The notes: a model not told the origin generated them from the letters alone. A stretch of DNA of 64,000 bases from Arthrobacter ulcerisalmonis (GCF_900609065.1 NZ_UXAU01000041.1:1-64000); one strand, 5' to 3'; positions 42,513 to 50,679 are shown, counted from the first letter of the stretch. Translations and numbers: made by a program.

Positions 42513-44564
42513 CTAGACCACCGTGATGGTAATGACTGAGCCCTCCGGCACCTTGGTGTTGACCGGGTCCTGCGAGCGGACAGTGCCAAAGAATCCGCCC
42601 AGGATGTTGTTGCGTCGCACCTCAAAGCCCAAGGCCTGCAAGGCCTTCTCTGCCTCGGCCGCTTGTTTGCCAACGAAGCTGGGCACATCCACCAGTTTGG
42701 GGCCCTTCGAAATGGTCAGCGTGACCGTTCCCCCCTTTGTGAGGGTTCCGTTGGCGGGACTCTGGCTGACCACCGATCCTTCGGGAACCTTGGCGTCGAA
42801 GACCTCCTCCGGTGCAATCTCGGCGACCAGGCTGGCTGCCTTGATGGCATCCACGGCAGCCTTCTGCCGCTGACCCACCACCGAGGGGACGGGCAGGGGC
42901 TGGGGGCCCTTGGAGACCACCAATGCCACCGGGGTGCCGCGCCTGATGTCAGTACCAGCCGCCGGATTCTGGCTGAGCACCACGCCCACGGCTACCTTTT
43001 CATCAAATTGTTCGGTGACAGTACCCAACGCCATTTCGGCTGCGTTGAGGCCAGCCTTCGCCGCATCGAGCGTGCCTCCGGTCAGGTCGCTGAGCGGAAA
43101 GAGTTGGGGACCCTTGGAGACGAACAGTGAAATAGGAATGAACTTTCGAATCTCAGCGCCCGCTGCTGGATCGCTGCCCACCACCAGGCCGTTAGGGACG
43201 TCGTCGTCGAACACATCGCTGGTCTTGGTGCTGAACCCGGCCTGCTCAAGGATGATCCGGGCATCCTCAACGGTCTTGTTGGAGACGGCAGGAATGCTGG
43301 CGGCGGCGCCGGGGCCCAGCCCGAAGAACCAGCCAGCGCCGGTTGCCAGGATGGCAACGAGGACCAGTGCCACTACCCAAAGGATTCCGCGCCGCCGTGG
43401 GTTGCCGTGGTGCAGGGTGCGGGTGGGTGTGGCAGCTGCCCGGGCATCGGCCTTGGCTGATTCCTTGGCGTTCCTGCGCTGTTCGCGTTTGGTCGGGGTT
43501 GGAGTTGGCGGCGTCCAGGTCTGTTCGTGCACGGGTTCTTTGTCCGGTGGGGTCAGCGTCCGGGCCGCAGGAAGAATGGTGGTGGGGTTGCTGTTGCGGG
43601 CAATGAACTCTGTGGGATTTACACCCTGCTGCGCCACCACGGCGGTCTCGCCAAACCTGGGGTCCGCCGGCAAGGTTGGCTGGGGCTGGCGGGATGCCGC
43701 AGGTTTCAGGTCCAGCTCCGCGTCGGTGAGCTGGGAACGGATGTGGTGGAGTTCGGCCAGCAGCGCGCCGCCATTCACCGGCCGGTTTTCCGGATCCTTG
43801 GCCGTGCACCACTGGACCAGTTCATCCAGCTCGGCGGTCAAACCCGGCACGATGCTCGACGGTGCCGCGACGGTGCCGGTGACGTGCTGGTACGCCACCT
43901 GGAGGGCTGTCTCGCCCGCGTAGGGCTGTTGGCCGGTGAGCATCTCGAAGAGCATGATGCCCACTGAGTAGACATCGCTGCGGGCGTCGGCTGGCTTGGC
44001 CTCCACCAGTTCGGGGGAGAGGTAGGCGGCGGTGCCGATGAGTTGCCCGGTGCTGGTGGCGTTGGACACGGCCCGGGAGAGGCCAAAGTCGCCGATCTTG
44101 ACGCGACCGTCCGTGGCAATCAGGACGTTCTCCGGTTTGACGTCCCGGTGGATCATTCCGGCGGCGTGGGCTGCTGCCAGGCCGGCGACCACCGGTTCGA
44201 TGTAGTCCAACGCTGCGCGCGGCGTCAACCGGCCTTGGGCCTTGATGACGTCTCTGAGGGTGTGCCCCTTGATGTACTCCATCACCAGGTAGGCGGTGGC
44301 GGCGTCGGTGTTCTGGTCAAAGACACCCACCACGTTGGGATGGGACAGCCGGGCCGCGGCCTTCGCCTCACGGCCCAAGTGGTCCAGGAAACCATTGTTG
44401 GCCGCGAGATGCGGGTGCAGCACCTTGAGCGCTACTTCGCGTTCCAGGCGTTGGTCAACGGCCAGGTACACGGTGGACATGCCTCCGAAGTCCAGCTTGG
44501 AGAGAATCGCATAGCGATTGTCCACCAGCGCTCCGATGAGGGGGTCTGAGACGTGTTCTTGCAC
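42513..44564 (-). CDS. pknL: Serine/threonine protein kinase with four PASTA domains, PknL type
   Basis: 683 aa. Kinase domain 1 to about 285: Lys47 in VALKVL, HRD at 139-141 in MIHRDVKPEN, DFG at 159-161 and SPEL at the activation-segment end. The glycine loop reads LDFGGMSTVY, so the first Gly of GxGxxG is Asp25; mycobacterial PknL also lacks this Gly. A basic linker is followed by a membrane helix (about 394-418, WVVALVLVAILATGAGWFFG) and four extracellular PASTA repeats that bind muropeptides or lipid II. GTG start six bases after a TAGGAT on the minus strand. Neighbours (aroG, a LysM protein and an Rv2175c-like protein) support the PknL assignment. Confidence 0.92.
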   Translation of the reverse strand: MQEHVSDPLIGALVDNRYAILSKLDFGGMSTVYLAVDQRLEREVALKVLHPHLAANNGFLDHLGREAKAAARLSHPNVVGVFDQNTDAATAYLVMEYIKGHTLRDVIKAQGRLTPRAALDYIEPVVAGLAAAHAAGMIHRDVKPENVLIATDGRVKIGDFGLSRAVSNATSTGQLIGTAAYLSPELVEAKPADARSDVYSVGIMLFEMLTGQQPYAGETALQVAYQHVTGTVAAPSSIVPGLTAELDELVQWCTAKDPENRPVNGGALLAELHHIRSQLTDAELDLKPAASRQPQPTLPADPRFGETAVVAQQGVNPTEFIARNSNPTTILPAARTLTPPDKEPVHEQTWTPPTPTPTKREQRRNAKESAKADARAAATPTRTLHHGNPRRRGILWVVALVLVAILATGAGWFFGLGPGAAASIPAVSNKTVEDARIILEQAGFSTKTSDVFDDDVPNGLVVGSDPAAGAEIRKFIPISLFVSKGPQLFPLSDLTGGTLDAAKAGLNAAEMALGTVTEQFDEKVAVGVVLSQNPAAGTDIRRGTPVALVVSKGPQPLPVPSVVGQRQKAAVDAIKAASLVAEIAPEEVFDAKVPEGSVVSQSPANGTLTKGGTVTLTISKGPKLVDVPSFVGKQAAEAEKALQALGFEVRRNNILGGFFGTVRSQDPVNTKVPEGSVITITVV

Positions 44565-44576
44565 CCTTCGATCCTA
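44565..44576 (-). promoter_or_regulatory. TAGGAT -10 element before leaderless pknL GTG
   Basis: On the minus strand TAGGAT (44576-44571) is followed by CGAAGG and the GTG at 44564. The six-base gap places the start codon at the expected mRNA 5' end. Confidence 0.55.
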
Positions 44577-44641
44577 ATCCCGCAAAGGTGAGGACCGGAC
44601 CGATCCCGGTCCGGGCCTCACCGTGGCGTTCTTATGCCGAC

Positions 44642-46018
44642 TCAGCGGAAGCTTTGCTGGTGCGACTTGATGCTTGCAACGTAGCGCTTGGTGTCGTCGT
44701 ACATGCCGTACTTACTGACGGAGTACTGACCCTGGTAGTAGCCGGCGATTGCCGAGTCCCTGTCACCGCTGGTTGCCAGGAGCTGCCTGATAATGGCTAC
44801 GCCGGCGGTGGCGTTGTCGTAGGGGTCGAGGAGGTTCAGTTTCCTGCCGACCAGGTCCGATGCCCACTGGCCGGAGCTGGGAATCACCTGCATGGTGCCG
44901 ATGGCGTTGGCCGGCGAGACGGAGCGGTGATCGAAGCTGGACTCCTGGAAGGCGAAGGCAAGCGCCAAAGTTGGGTCGACACCCATCTTGCGGGCGGTGT
45001 CTGCAACAATCGTCTTCATTTCGGCGCGGCTGGGAACCGGAGCCGCGTTCAGCAGCGCCTTGTTCTCGTTGGCCGAGCTGACCACAGCTGCCGGGTAGGA
45101 GAACCCGAGGAAGGAACTGGGTACCAGATCCTTGGCGGGCGCAGCCGGTGCGGCTGGAGCTGCCGCCGCGGGAGCCGATGCCCCGGGGATGGTCAACTTG
45201 CTGCCGGGGTAGATGATGGTGCTTGCGTTGATCCGGTTGGCCGCCAGCAGGTTGCCCAAACTGACGCCATGGCGGGACGCGATAGCAGAGAGCGTGTCGC
45301 CCGACTTGATGGTGTACGAGCCCGTTGACGCCGCAGGGCTGGTGCTGGCGACCGGTGCAGCAGCTGCCGGTGCGGCGGCGGCTGGGGCTGGTGCGCTGCC
45401 TGCTCCCACCTTGACCTTCTGGCCGGGATAGATGATGGACCGGTTGGAAAGGTTGTTCCATGCGAACACGTCGCTGAGGCTCACGTTGTGACGGGCAGCA
45501 ATGGCGCCCAGGGTGTCACCTGATTTGACGGTGTAGCTTGCGCCGCTGGGAGCGGCCGCCGGTGCCGCAGGAGCGGCTGCTGCCGGGGCTGCCGGGGCTG
45601 CCGGTGCAGTGCCCGAGCCGGGGAGCTTGATCGTCTGGCCGGGGTAGATGATGGTGTTTGCCTGCAGGTTGTTCAACGCCAGCACAGCGTTGGTGCTCAG
45701 GCCGAATTTCCCTGCAACGGCGCTGATCGTGTCGCCGCGGGCGATCGTGTACTGCGCCGGGACGGCTGTCTGGGCTGGGCGAAGGGCAGGGATGACAGCG
45801 GGGACGGCTGATGCCGGGATGATCGACGTCAACTGGCTGGCTGCCTGGGCCTTCATTGCTGCAGCCAGGGTGCCCGGAATGCTCCGGACTGCCGGCTGTG
45901 CTGTGGCCGGCTGGGCCATGGCCAGGGATGACAGAACAACCGCGGGCAGGGCAGCCGTGGTGGCGGCAATCATCGGCAGGCGCGACCGGGACTGCTGGCG
46001 CGTGCGGGATGTCGTCAT
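44642..46018 (-). CDS. Secreted LysM cell-wall protein with lytic transglycosylase-like domain
   Basis: 458 aa. A signal peptide (about 1-40) has the hydrophobic core TTAALPAVVLSSLAMA followed by Ala/Gln cleavage region. Three LysM domains follow (YTIARGDTISAVAGKFGLS, YTVKSGDTLGAIAARHNVS, YTIKSGDTLSAIASRHGVS), joined by Ala/Pro linkers, and a C-terminal SLT-like domain (LALAFAFQESSFDHRSVSP, GTMQVIPSSG) whose Glu in QESSF is the likely catalytic acid. The ATG at 46018 has AAGGA upstream and is preferred over 46054. Binds and probably cleaves peptidoglycan; next to the wall-sensing kinase. Confidence 0.9.
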   Translation of the reverse strand: MTTSRTRQQSRSRLPMIAATTAALPAVVLSSLAMAQPATAQPAVRSIPGTLAAAMKAQAASQLTSIIPASAVPAVIPALRPAQTAVPAQYTIARGDTISAVAGKFGLSTNAVLALNNLQANTIIYPGQTIKLPGSGTAPAAPAAPAAAAPAAPAAAPSGASYTVKSGDTLGAIAARHNVSLSDVFAWNNLSNRSIIYPGQKVKVGAGSAPAPAAAAPAAAAPVASTSPAASTGSYTIKSGDTLSAIASRHGVSLGNLLAANRINASTIIYPGSKLTIPGASAPAAAAPAAPAAPAKDLVPSSFLGFSYPAAVVSSANENKALLNAAPVPSRAEMKTIVADTARKMGVDPTLALAFAFQESSFDHRSVSPANAIGTMQVIPSSGQWASDLVGRKLNLLDPYDNATAGVAIIRQLLATSGDRDSAIAGYYQGQYSVSKYGMYDDTKRYVASIKSHQQSFR

Positions 46019-46128
46019 GGAGGGGGTCCTTTTTCTCAACTGCGGGGTCATCACGACGTGCAGCGGTAGCCGCTGTCAGTTCGTATTCTAATGTTAGGCA
46101 AGTGACTTGTGTTACCGATGTGATCAAT

Positions 46129-46141
46129 GTGAATCTTTCAC
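46129..46141. promoter_or_regulatory. Palindrome GTGAATCTTTCAC in the LysM gene upstream region
   Basis: A 13-bp palindrome with arms GTGAA/TTCAC and a three-base centre lies 111 bp upstream of the LysM gene start in the divergent gap 46019-46271. Nothing else was recognised in this 253-bp gap; in particular no ydaO-type c-di-AMP riboswitch core, which often precedes such wall-enzyme genes in actinobacteria. Confidence 0.35.
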
Positions 46142-46271
46142 GAATCTGCGGAGATCACAAGAAGACTGTCAATATTCATGACAAACGGATTTGTTGCCAT
46201 TACCGCAGGCCAATGCCCCTTTAGGGCAGGCCAACTGGGCGCCATGGCACACACCGTGGCATTCTTGGTAC

Positions 46272-46625
46272 GTGAGTACTGTAGAAAACCTTGTGGGCGA
46301 ATGGTTGCCCCTGCCAGATGTTGCCCTCGAACTGAATGTGCCCATTACTCGGGTGCACAGCCTTCTTACCGAACGGGCCCTGGCCGCAGTGCGGGTTGGC
46401 GCGCGAAATATCCGTTCCGTCCCTGCCGCTTTCCTGCAGGATGGCATGGTGGTGGACAGCCTAAAGGGCACCATTGTGGTGTTATCTGATGCTGGTTATT
46501 CCGATGAAGACCTGATCGTGTGGCTCTTTACCGCAGACGAGTCACTTCGAGGCCGTCCCATTGATGCGCTGCGCGAAGGCCGAAAGACCGAAATTAGGCG
46601 CCGGGCCCAAACTCTGGCCTGGTAG
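46272..46625 (+). CDS. Rv2175c-like winged-helix DNA-binding protein
   Basis: 117 aa starting at the GTG at 46272. It has an N-terminal HTH (LPLPDVALELNVPITRVHSLLTE), a middle part VRVGARNIRSVPAAFLQDG, and a C-terminal part DAGYSDEDLIVWLFTADESL followed by GRPIDALREGRKTEIRRRAQ. This arrangement and sequence follow M. tuberculosis Rv2175c, a DNA-binding protein phosphorylated by PknL. The N-terminal extension that carries the mycobacterial phosphosite is missing here: the open frame upstream of 46272 is short and unlike it. Pairing with pknL in the same locus makes a signalling link likely, but by another site. Confidence 0.8.
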   Translation: MSTVENLVGEWLPLPDVALELNVPITRVHSLLTERALAAVRVGARNIRSVPAAFLQDGMVVDSLKGTIVVLSDAGYSDEDLIVWLFTADESLRGRPIDALREGRKTEIRRRAQTLAW

Positions 46626-46656
46626 GACCAGTGCCTGGCCCGCCGCGGCGTGCGGG

Positions 46657-47751
46657 TCAGGCGGCGCGGCTGACCGTCACTTCAGCCAAGCGGCGTAGTG
46701 CCGTTTTAGGCAGCTCGTCAAGATCCAGGGCTGCCAACGCCTCGTAGGCTGTTGCGCCGAACTGCTCAATCAGGACTTCCGTGGCCTGCAGCGCCCCCGA
46801 CTCCGCAATGATCGTCCGGATCTGGTCGATTTCAGGGTCAGTGAGATCCTGGTGCCCCAGCCGGGCATCGATGAACGCCGACTCGGCTGCGGTAGCCTGC
46901 TCCAAAGCGAGGGCCACTAGGACAGTCCGCTTTCCCTCGCGAAGATCATCCCCTGCCGGCTTGCCCGTGGTCTGCGGATCGCCGAAGACCCCCAGTACGT
47001 CGTCGCGCAGCTGGAACGCTTCGCCCAATGGCAATGCAAAAGCTGAGTAACCGCGGAGGAGTTCGGTGCTGGCTCCTGCCAGTGCGCCGCCCAGCGCCAA
47101 TGGGTGCTCAGTAGAATATTTGGCACTCTTGAATCGAATGATCGATTGCGCCCGGTGGACGGCACCGGCGCGGTCGCGGACCGGACCGGCCACCTCCTCG
47201 AGGATGTCCAGGTACTGACCGGCCATGACTTCGGCCCGCATGAGATTGAAAATCAGGCGCGCGGTGCTTCGGGCGGCGGCTCGTTCGCCGATGTCCGTGA
47301 AAGCTTCCTCGCTGAAGGACAGGCAAAGGTCGCCGGCGAGAATGCCTGCCGCCTGGCCGAATCGCTCACTGTCGAGCGCCCAGCCCTGGGCGTCGTGGAG
47401 CTGGCTGAAGCTGCGGTGCACGCTGGGGCCGCCGCGTCGAGTGTCCGACCTGTCGATGATGTCGTCATGGATCAGGGCCGCTGCCTGGAAGAGTTCCAGG
47501 GCCGTGCCCGCGGTCACCACTTCCGGTGCCTCCGCAGCGCCGCCGGCACCGCGCCAACCCCAGTAGCACATCAGTGCCCGCAGCCGTTTGCCGCCGGTGA
47601 CCAGGTTGGAGATTGAACCCATGATGGGCTCGATGTCTGGCGAGATGGCGGCCATGACTGACTGCTTTGCGCTGAGGAACCCTGTCAGCTCGCCTGCCAC
47701 CGCCGCCACAAAGTCTGCCTGCTCGTGCCGGAGCTGCTCCGCAGCGCTCAC
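46657..47751 (-). CDS. Polyprenyl diphosphate synthase
   Basis: 364 aa all-trans prenyl diphosphate synthase. First aspartate-rich motif DDIIDRSD in LIHDDIID, second DDVLGVFGD followed by GKPAGDDLREGKRTVL, both intact. The residues before the first motif (ALELFQAAALIH) are bulky enough to suggest a medium-length product such as geranylgeranyl diphosphate, for carotenoids or a menaquinone chain; this is inference. GTG start overlaps the stop of the lipoprotein gene. In mycobacteria idsA2 (Rv2173) occupies this position. Confidence 0.9.
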   Translation of the reverse strand: MSAAEQLRHEQADFVAAVAGELTGFLSAKQSVMAAISPDIEPIMGSISNLVTGGKRLRALMCYWGWRGAGGAAEAPEVVTAGTALELFQAAALIHDDIIDRSDTRRGGPSVHRSFSQLHDAQGWALDSERFGQAAGILAGDLCLSFSEEAFTDIGERAAARSTARLIFNLMRAEVMAGQYLDILEEVAGPVRDRAGAVHRAQSIIRFKSAKYSTEHPLALGGALAGASTELLRGYSAFALPLGEAFQLRDDVLGVFGDPQTTGKPAGDDLREGKRTVLVALALEQATAAESAFIDARLGHQDLTDPEIDQIRTIIAESGALQATEVLIEQFGATAYEALAALDLDELPKTALRRLAEVTVSRAA

Positions 47752-48272
47752 TTCGCCGACTCGGCGGCGACGTTGGCGCCGATGGTGAACGTGCTGACCC
47801 CGGCTGCCTCGACAACAGAGATATTGACCGTTTCAGAGTCGTTCCGGACAAAGTCCTTGGAGGCGATGGCGCCCACTGAGTCGCCGGGTACGGCCTTGAA
47901 GCCTTGCGCTTCGAGGGCCTTCGTGTAGAAATCCACGACGGCGGCCGCTGTGGTCCGATTCGTTGCCACCAAGGCCGCGGTGACCGGCGTCGTGGCCTTG
48001 TCGAAGCTGCTGGACACCACAGTCGACTCCGGCATGAGGGGAAGGAGTTGGGTGGGGAAGCCGGCAACCACTGCGCCCACCGTCGCTGAGGTGTTGGGCG
48101 ACGCCGACGGGCTGGGCGAGGCGGTCACGGTGGAGGGGGCGGCGGCCGAAGTGGACCCAGAAACTGTGGGTGCCGGGCTGCCCGACGGGGTGGGGCTGCA
48201 GGCTGCCAAGGCGAGTGCCGTGCTGGCCACGAGGGCGAGGCCCACGGGCCGAAGTTTTCCAATGACCGTCAC
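47748..48272 (-). CDS. Putative lipoprotein
   Basis: 174 aa. A signal peptide ends in the lipobox LALAAC, with Cys near residue 25, followed by a Ser/Pro/Thr-rich linker (about 60 residues) and a compact domain (VVDFYTKALEAQGFKAV) of unknown function. GTG start with GGAGG ten bases upstream. It is translationally coupled to the polyprenyl diphosphate synthase gene, but nothing in its sequence indicates a role in isoprenoid metabolism. Confidence 0.82.
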   Translation of the reverse strand: MTVIGKLRPVGLALVASTALALAACSPTPSGSPAPTVSGSTSAAAPSTVTASPSPSASPNTSATVGAVVAGFPTQLLPLMPESTVVSSSFDKATTPVTAALVATNRTTAAAVVDFYTKALEAQGFKAVPGDSVGAIASKDFVRNDSETVNISVVEAAGVSTFTIGANVAAESAK

Positions 48273-48333
48273 AGGGACATTCCTCCTGGTATAGATGCCG
48301 GATCCAACCTCCAGTTTAGTCAGTACCGACGGC

Positions 48334-48346
48334 TAGGATTACAGCC
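48334..48346 (+). promoter_or_regulatory. TAGGAT -10 element before leaderless dinB GTG
   Basis: TAGGAT at 48334-48339 is followed by seven bases and the GTG at 48347. No Shine-Dalgarno and no LexA-box-like sequence were seen. Confidence 0.5.
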
Positions 48347-49582
48347 GTGCAACCAGAAGGTAGGAACCAGATCGGATCGGCGGCCGCAACGGACCGCCGG
48401 CGCAAGTGCATCATGCACGTCGATATGGATGCCTTCTTCGTTTCCGTGGAGTTGCGGACCCGCCCTGAACTCGTGGGCAAGCCCGTCATTGTGGGGTTCC
48501 CGGGGGAGCGTTCGGTGGTTCTTTCCGGCTCATACGAGGCGAGGGCTTTCGGAGTGAAATCGGCCATGCCCATGGCCGTAGCGATGCGGATGTGTCCGCA
48601 GGCGGTGGTGATTGAACCGCGCCACGGAGTGTATTATGAGGTCTCGGCCCAATTGATGGCCATTTTTGAATCCATCACTGAGCTGGTTGAACCGCTGAGC
48701 GTGGACGAGGCTTTTCTTGACGTCACCGGCGCCATGCGCCGGTTGGGACCACCCAGGGGAATCGGTGAGCTGATCCGCCGTCGGGTGTCAGCGGAACTGG
48801 GCATCACGGCGTCGGTGGGGATAGCGGAGACAAAGTTCGTGGCAAAGATCGCCTCGACCCGCTGCAAGCCGGATGGACTGCTGATGATCGGTCCGGATGA
48901 CACCGTGCCTTACTTGCACAGCCTGCCGGTCGGTGCCCTCTGGGGAGTGGGCGGGAAGACTGCCGACGTGTTGGCGAACATGGGCATCAGGACGGTAGCC
49001 GACCTGGCTGCTACTCCCATTGCCACGTTGAAGCGAGCCATGGGGGCGACCGGTGAGCACGTGCACCGATTGTCGTGGGGCATTGACCCCCGCCCCGTGA
49101 CGCCCATTCGGCTGGAAAAGAGCATCGGCGCGGAGGAGACCTTCGCCATCGATACCGCCGATGATGAACTGATCCACCGCGAGCTGCTTCGACTGGCTCA
49201 CCGGACGGCGGTGCGCCTGCGAAGCTCCGGGATGGTGGCTCGGACCATCGCCTTAAAGTTGCGGTTCGCCGACTTTTCCACCATCTCGCGCAGCCGGACG
49301 GTGCATACTCCCGTGGACAGTGCCCAGCTCATCTACGCGGTGGCCCTGCAGTTGCTGGAAGGAGTGGGCCAGCGGGCCATGACCGTCCGGCTGGTAGGTA
49401 TCCGAGCGGAGGGGCTGGAGGAAGCGGCCAGGACATCGCTCCAGTTGAGCTTCGATCGGCGCGACGACAACTGGCGGGCAGCGGAGCAGGCGCTGGATCA
49501 GGTCACCCGCAGGTTCGGTTCCAAGTCGGTTTTGCCCGCCCGATTGATGGAGCCGGAGACCAGTCGGGATACTCCGGAGTAA
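48347..49582 (+). CDS. dinB: DNA polymerase IV
   Basis: 411-aa Y-family translesion polymerase. Catalytic motifs MHVDMDAFFVSVE and SVDEAFLDVTGA carry the metal-binding Asp and Glu residues; the YEARAFGVKSAMPM segment and the helix-hairpin-helix thumb (GVGGKTADVLANMGIRTVAD) are typical. No C-terminal beta-clamp motif was obvious. It is transcribed alone, with a weak hairpin (49602-49618) after the gene. Confidence 0.94.
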   Translation: MQPEGRNQIGSAAATDRRRKCIMHVDMDAFFVSVELRTRPELVGKPVIVGFPGERSVVLSGSYEARAFGVKSAMPMAVAMRMCPQAVVIEPRHGVYYEVSAQLMAIFESITELVEPLSVDEAFLDVTGAMRRLGPPRGIGELIRRRVSAELGITASVGIAETKFVAKIASTRCKPDGLLMIGPDDTVPYLHSLPVGALWGVGGKTADVLANMGIRTVADLAATPIATLKRAMGATGEHVHRLSWGIDPRPVTPIRLEKSIGAEETFAIDTADDELIHRELLRLAHRTAVRLRSSGMVARTIALKLRFADFSTISRSRTVHTPVDSAQLIYAVALQLLEGVGQRAMTVRLVGIRAEGLEEAARTSLQLSFDRRDDNWRAAEQALDQVTRRFGSKSVLPARLMEPETSRDTPE

Positions 49583-49601
49583 CATTCTTCGAAATCGGTC
49601 A

Positions 49602-49618
49602 GCGAACTTCCCGTTCGC
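49602..49618 (+). terminator. Weak terminator hairpin after dinB
   Basis: GCGAAC pairs with GTTCGC around a five-base loop, followed by CTTTC. Short stem; may only pause transcription. Confidence 0.4.
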
Positions 49619-49755
49619 CTTTCAGATCCGGGCCTGACGACCTATCCTTGAAGATACATAGTTTGCGAGTGAATGGATTTACTGCCGGACCCTCCTGACA
49701 TGCTCCGCTTAGGCGGCTGAGTGCTTGGCACTGCTCTTGTCATCGGTGGCAGAGT

Positions 49756-49782
49756 GGGAACGTATCAGGGGCTCCAGTCGTT
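49756..49782 (+). promoter_or_regulatory. Possible SigR-type (ECF) promoter upstream of DUF3040 gene
   Basis: GGGAAC at 49756-49761 and GTT at 49780-49782 are separated by 18 bp, close to the actinobacterial SigR consensus GGGAAT-N18-GTT. It lies 60 bp before the DUF3040 ATG. The preceding 49619-49755 holds no other recognisable signal. Assignment is by pattern only. Confidence 0.4.
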
Positions 49783-49842
49783 AAAACGAACGGAGTACTG
49801 GCCGGGATTGGCCTGGACGTTGACCTACAAAAGGAGGTCGTG

Positions 49843-50220
49843 ATGCCGCTGTCGGAGCACGAACAGAAGCTGCTGGAACAGCTTGAAAAGCAGCTTCACG
49901 AGGAAGACCCCAAGTTTGCGAACTCCATGGGTTCGGATCCGGGCCGATCGTGGTCAACGCGACATGTGGTGATCGGTGTTCTGTGCGCCCTTGCCGGCAT
50001 CTTCCTGCTCCTGGTCGGAGTGACTACCCAGCTCATTGTTGTTGGCGTCCTTGGCTTCATTGTCATGGGTGGTGGCGTCTACTTCGCCACCATGCGTAGC
50101 GCCGCCGCAGCTGCCAGGGGCGGTGCTCCCGGTAGTACCGCGAAATCCGGTAAGCCGCGAAGCTCATTCATGAACAGTCTCGAGGAACGCTGGGACGAAC
50201 GCCGCCGCGGCGAACCCTAA
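49843..50220 (+). CDS. DUF3040 family membrane protein
   Basis: 125 aa. The N-terminal MPLSEHEQKLLEQLEKQLHEED followed by a short linker and two hydrophobic segments (VIGVLCALAGIFLLLVGV, LIVVGVLGFIVMGGGVYFA) is the DUF3040 signature. AAGGAGG lies five bases before the ATG at 49843, which makes this start better than a GTG at 49840. Function unknown; the family is restricted to actinobacteria and usually sits between dinB and mraZ. Confidence 0.87.
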   Translation: MPLSEHEQKLLEQLEKQLHEEDPKFANSMGSDPGRSWSTRHVVIGVLCALAGIFLLLVGVTTQLIVVGVLGFIVMGGGVYFATMRSAAAAARGGAPGSTAKSGKPRSSFMNSLEERWDERRRGEP

Positions 50221-50273
50221 GCTTCCAGGCCCCAGCCTCCTTCCGCGCTCCTCTTGGGGCTAGTGGAGGATCC

Positions 50274-50305
50274 GCGAAAAGACCCGCTCCGGCGGGTCTT
50301 TTCGC
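50274..50305 (+). terminator. Terminator after DUF3040 gene
   Basis: A 14-bp perfect stem GCGAAAAGACCCGC / GCGGGTCTTTTCGC with a TCCG loop begins 54 bp after the DUF3040 stop. It contains a TTTT run on its right arm and separates this gene from the dcw cluster. The following 50306-50582 has no gene; only short hairpins were seen. Confidence 0.85.
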
Positions 50306-50582
50306 ATTTAACGCCTCCGCATAAAACTGCCCTTTCGAAAAGGCAGGTGGCTGGGTTTCGAGGGGGTCCCCACTTCGCCCCACCCGGGCTCAGATTCGGA
50401 GATTTTGGCGTCTCGGGTGGAGTTGACGCGCCCGCCGGGGCCCAGTGAAGGCCCCTGAAGCCCCTTACCAGGCGTGTGGGTCGGACGGGTCGGCGGACTC
50501 CCTCCACTGCCCTCCACCGCTCGCGGCCGCGGATTTCCGGCATGCGCACCACAGATAGGGGAGTGGCGTGGGGTGTTTCGCG

Positions 50583-50610
50583 TTGACTGGGGAGCAAAGT
50601 GGAGTACTGT
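50583..50610 (+). promoter_or_regulatory. Promoter of mraZ and the dcw cluster
   Basis: TTGACT at 50583-50588 and TACTGT at 50605-50610 are separated by 16 bp. Transcription would begin near 50617, giving a leader of about 60 bases before mraZ at 50680. The three MraZ-like boxes lie on and between these elements. Confidence 0.6.
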
Positions 50611-50614
50611 GGAG
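50589..50614 (+). promoter_or_regulatory. Three phased MraZ-like boxes overlapping the promoter
   Basis: GGGGAG (50589-50594), GTGGAG (50599-50604) and GTGGAG (50609-50614) repeat every 10 bp, one helical turn. MraZ proteins of other bacteria bind short G-rich repeats at this period upstream of their own gene. The position over the -10 element predicts autorepression. Confidence 0.65.
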
Positions 50615-50679
50615 GACATAAGAGGGTGGTTGCAACACAGGGGATGTGCAGTTCCTTTCAGAAGACAGGCGGTGGGCCA

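Noticed and set aside
46129..46141. parS site
   Set aside because: GTGAATCTTTCAC lacks the 16-bp TGTTTCACGTGAAACA-like sequence needed for ParB.
46019..46271. ydaO (c-di-AMP) riboswitch upstream of the LysM gene
   Set aside because: The reverse complement lacks the conserved GGGTGAA-type and GCCGAA-type cores.
48273..48346. LexA box upstream of dinB
   Set aside because: No GAAC-N4-GTTC-like dyad is present in the gap.
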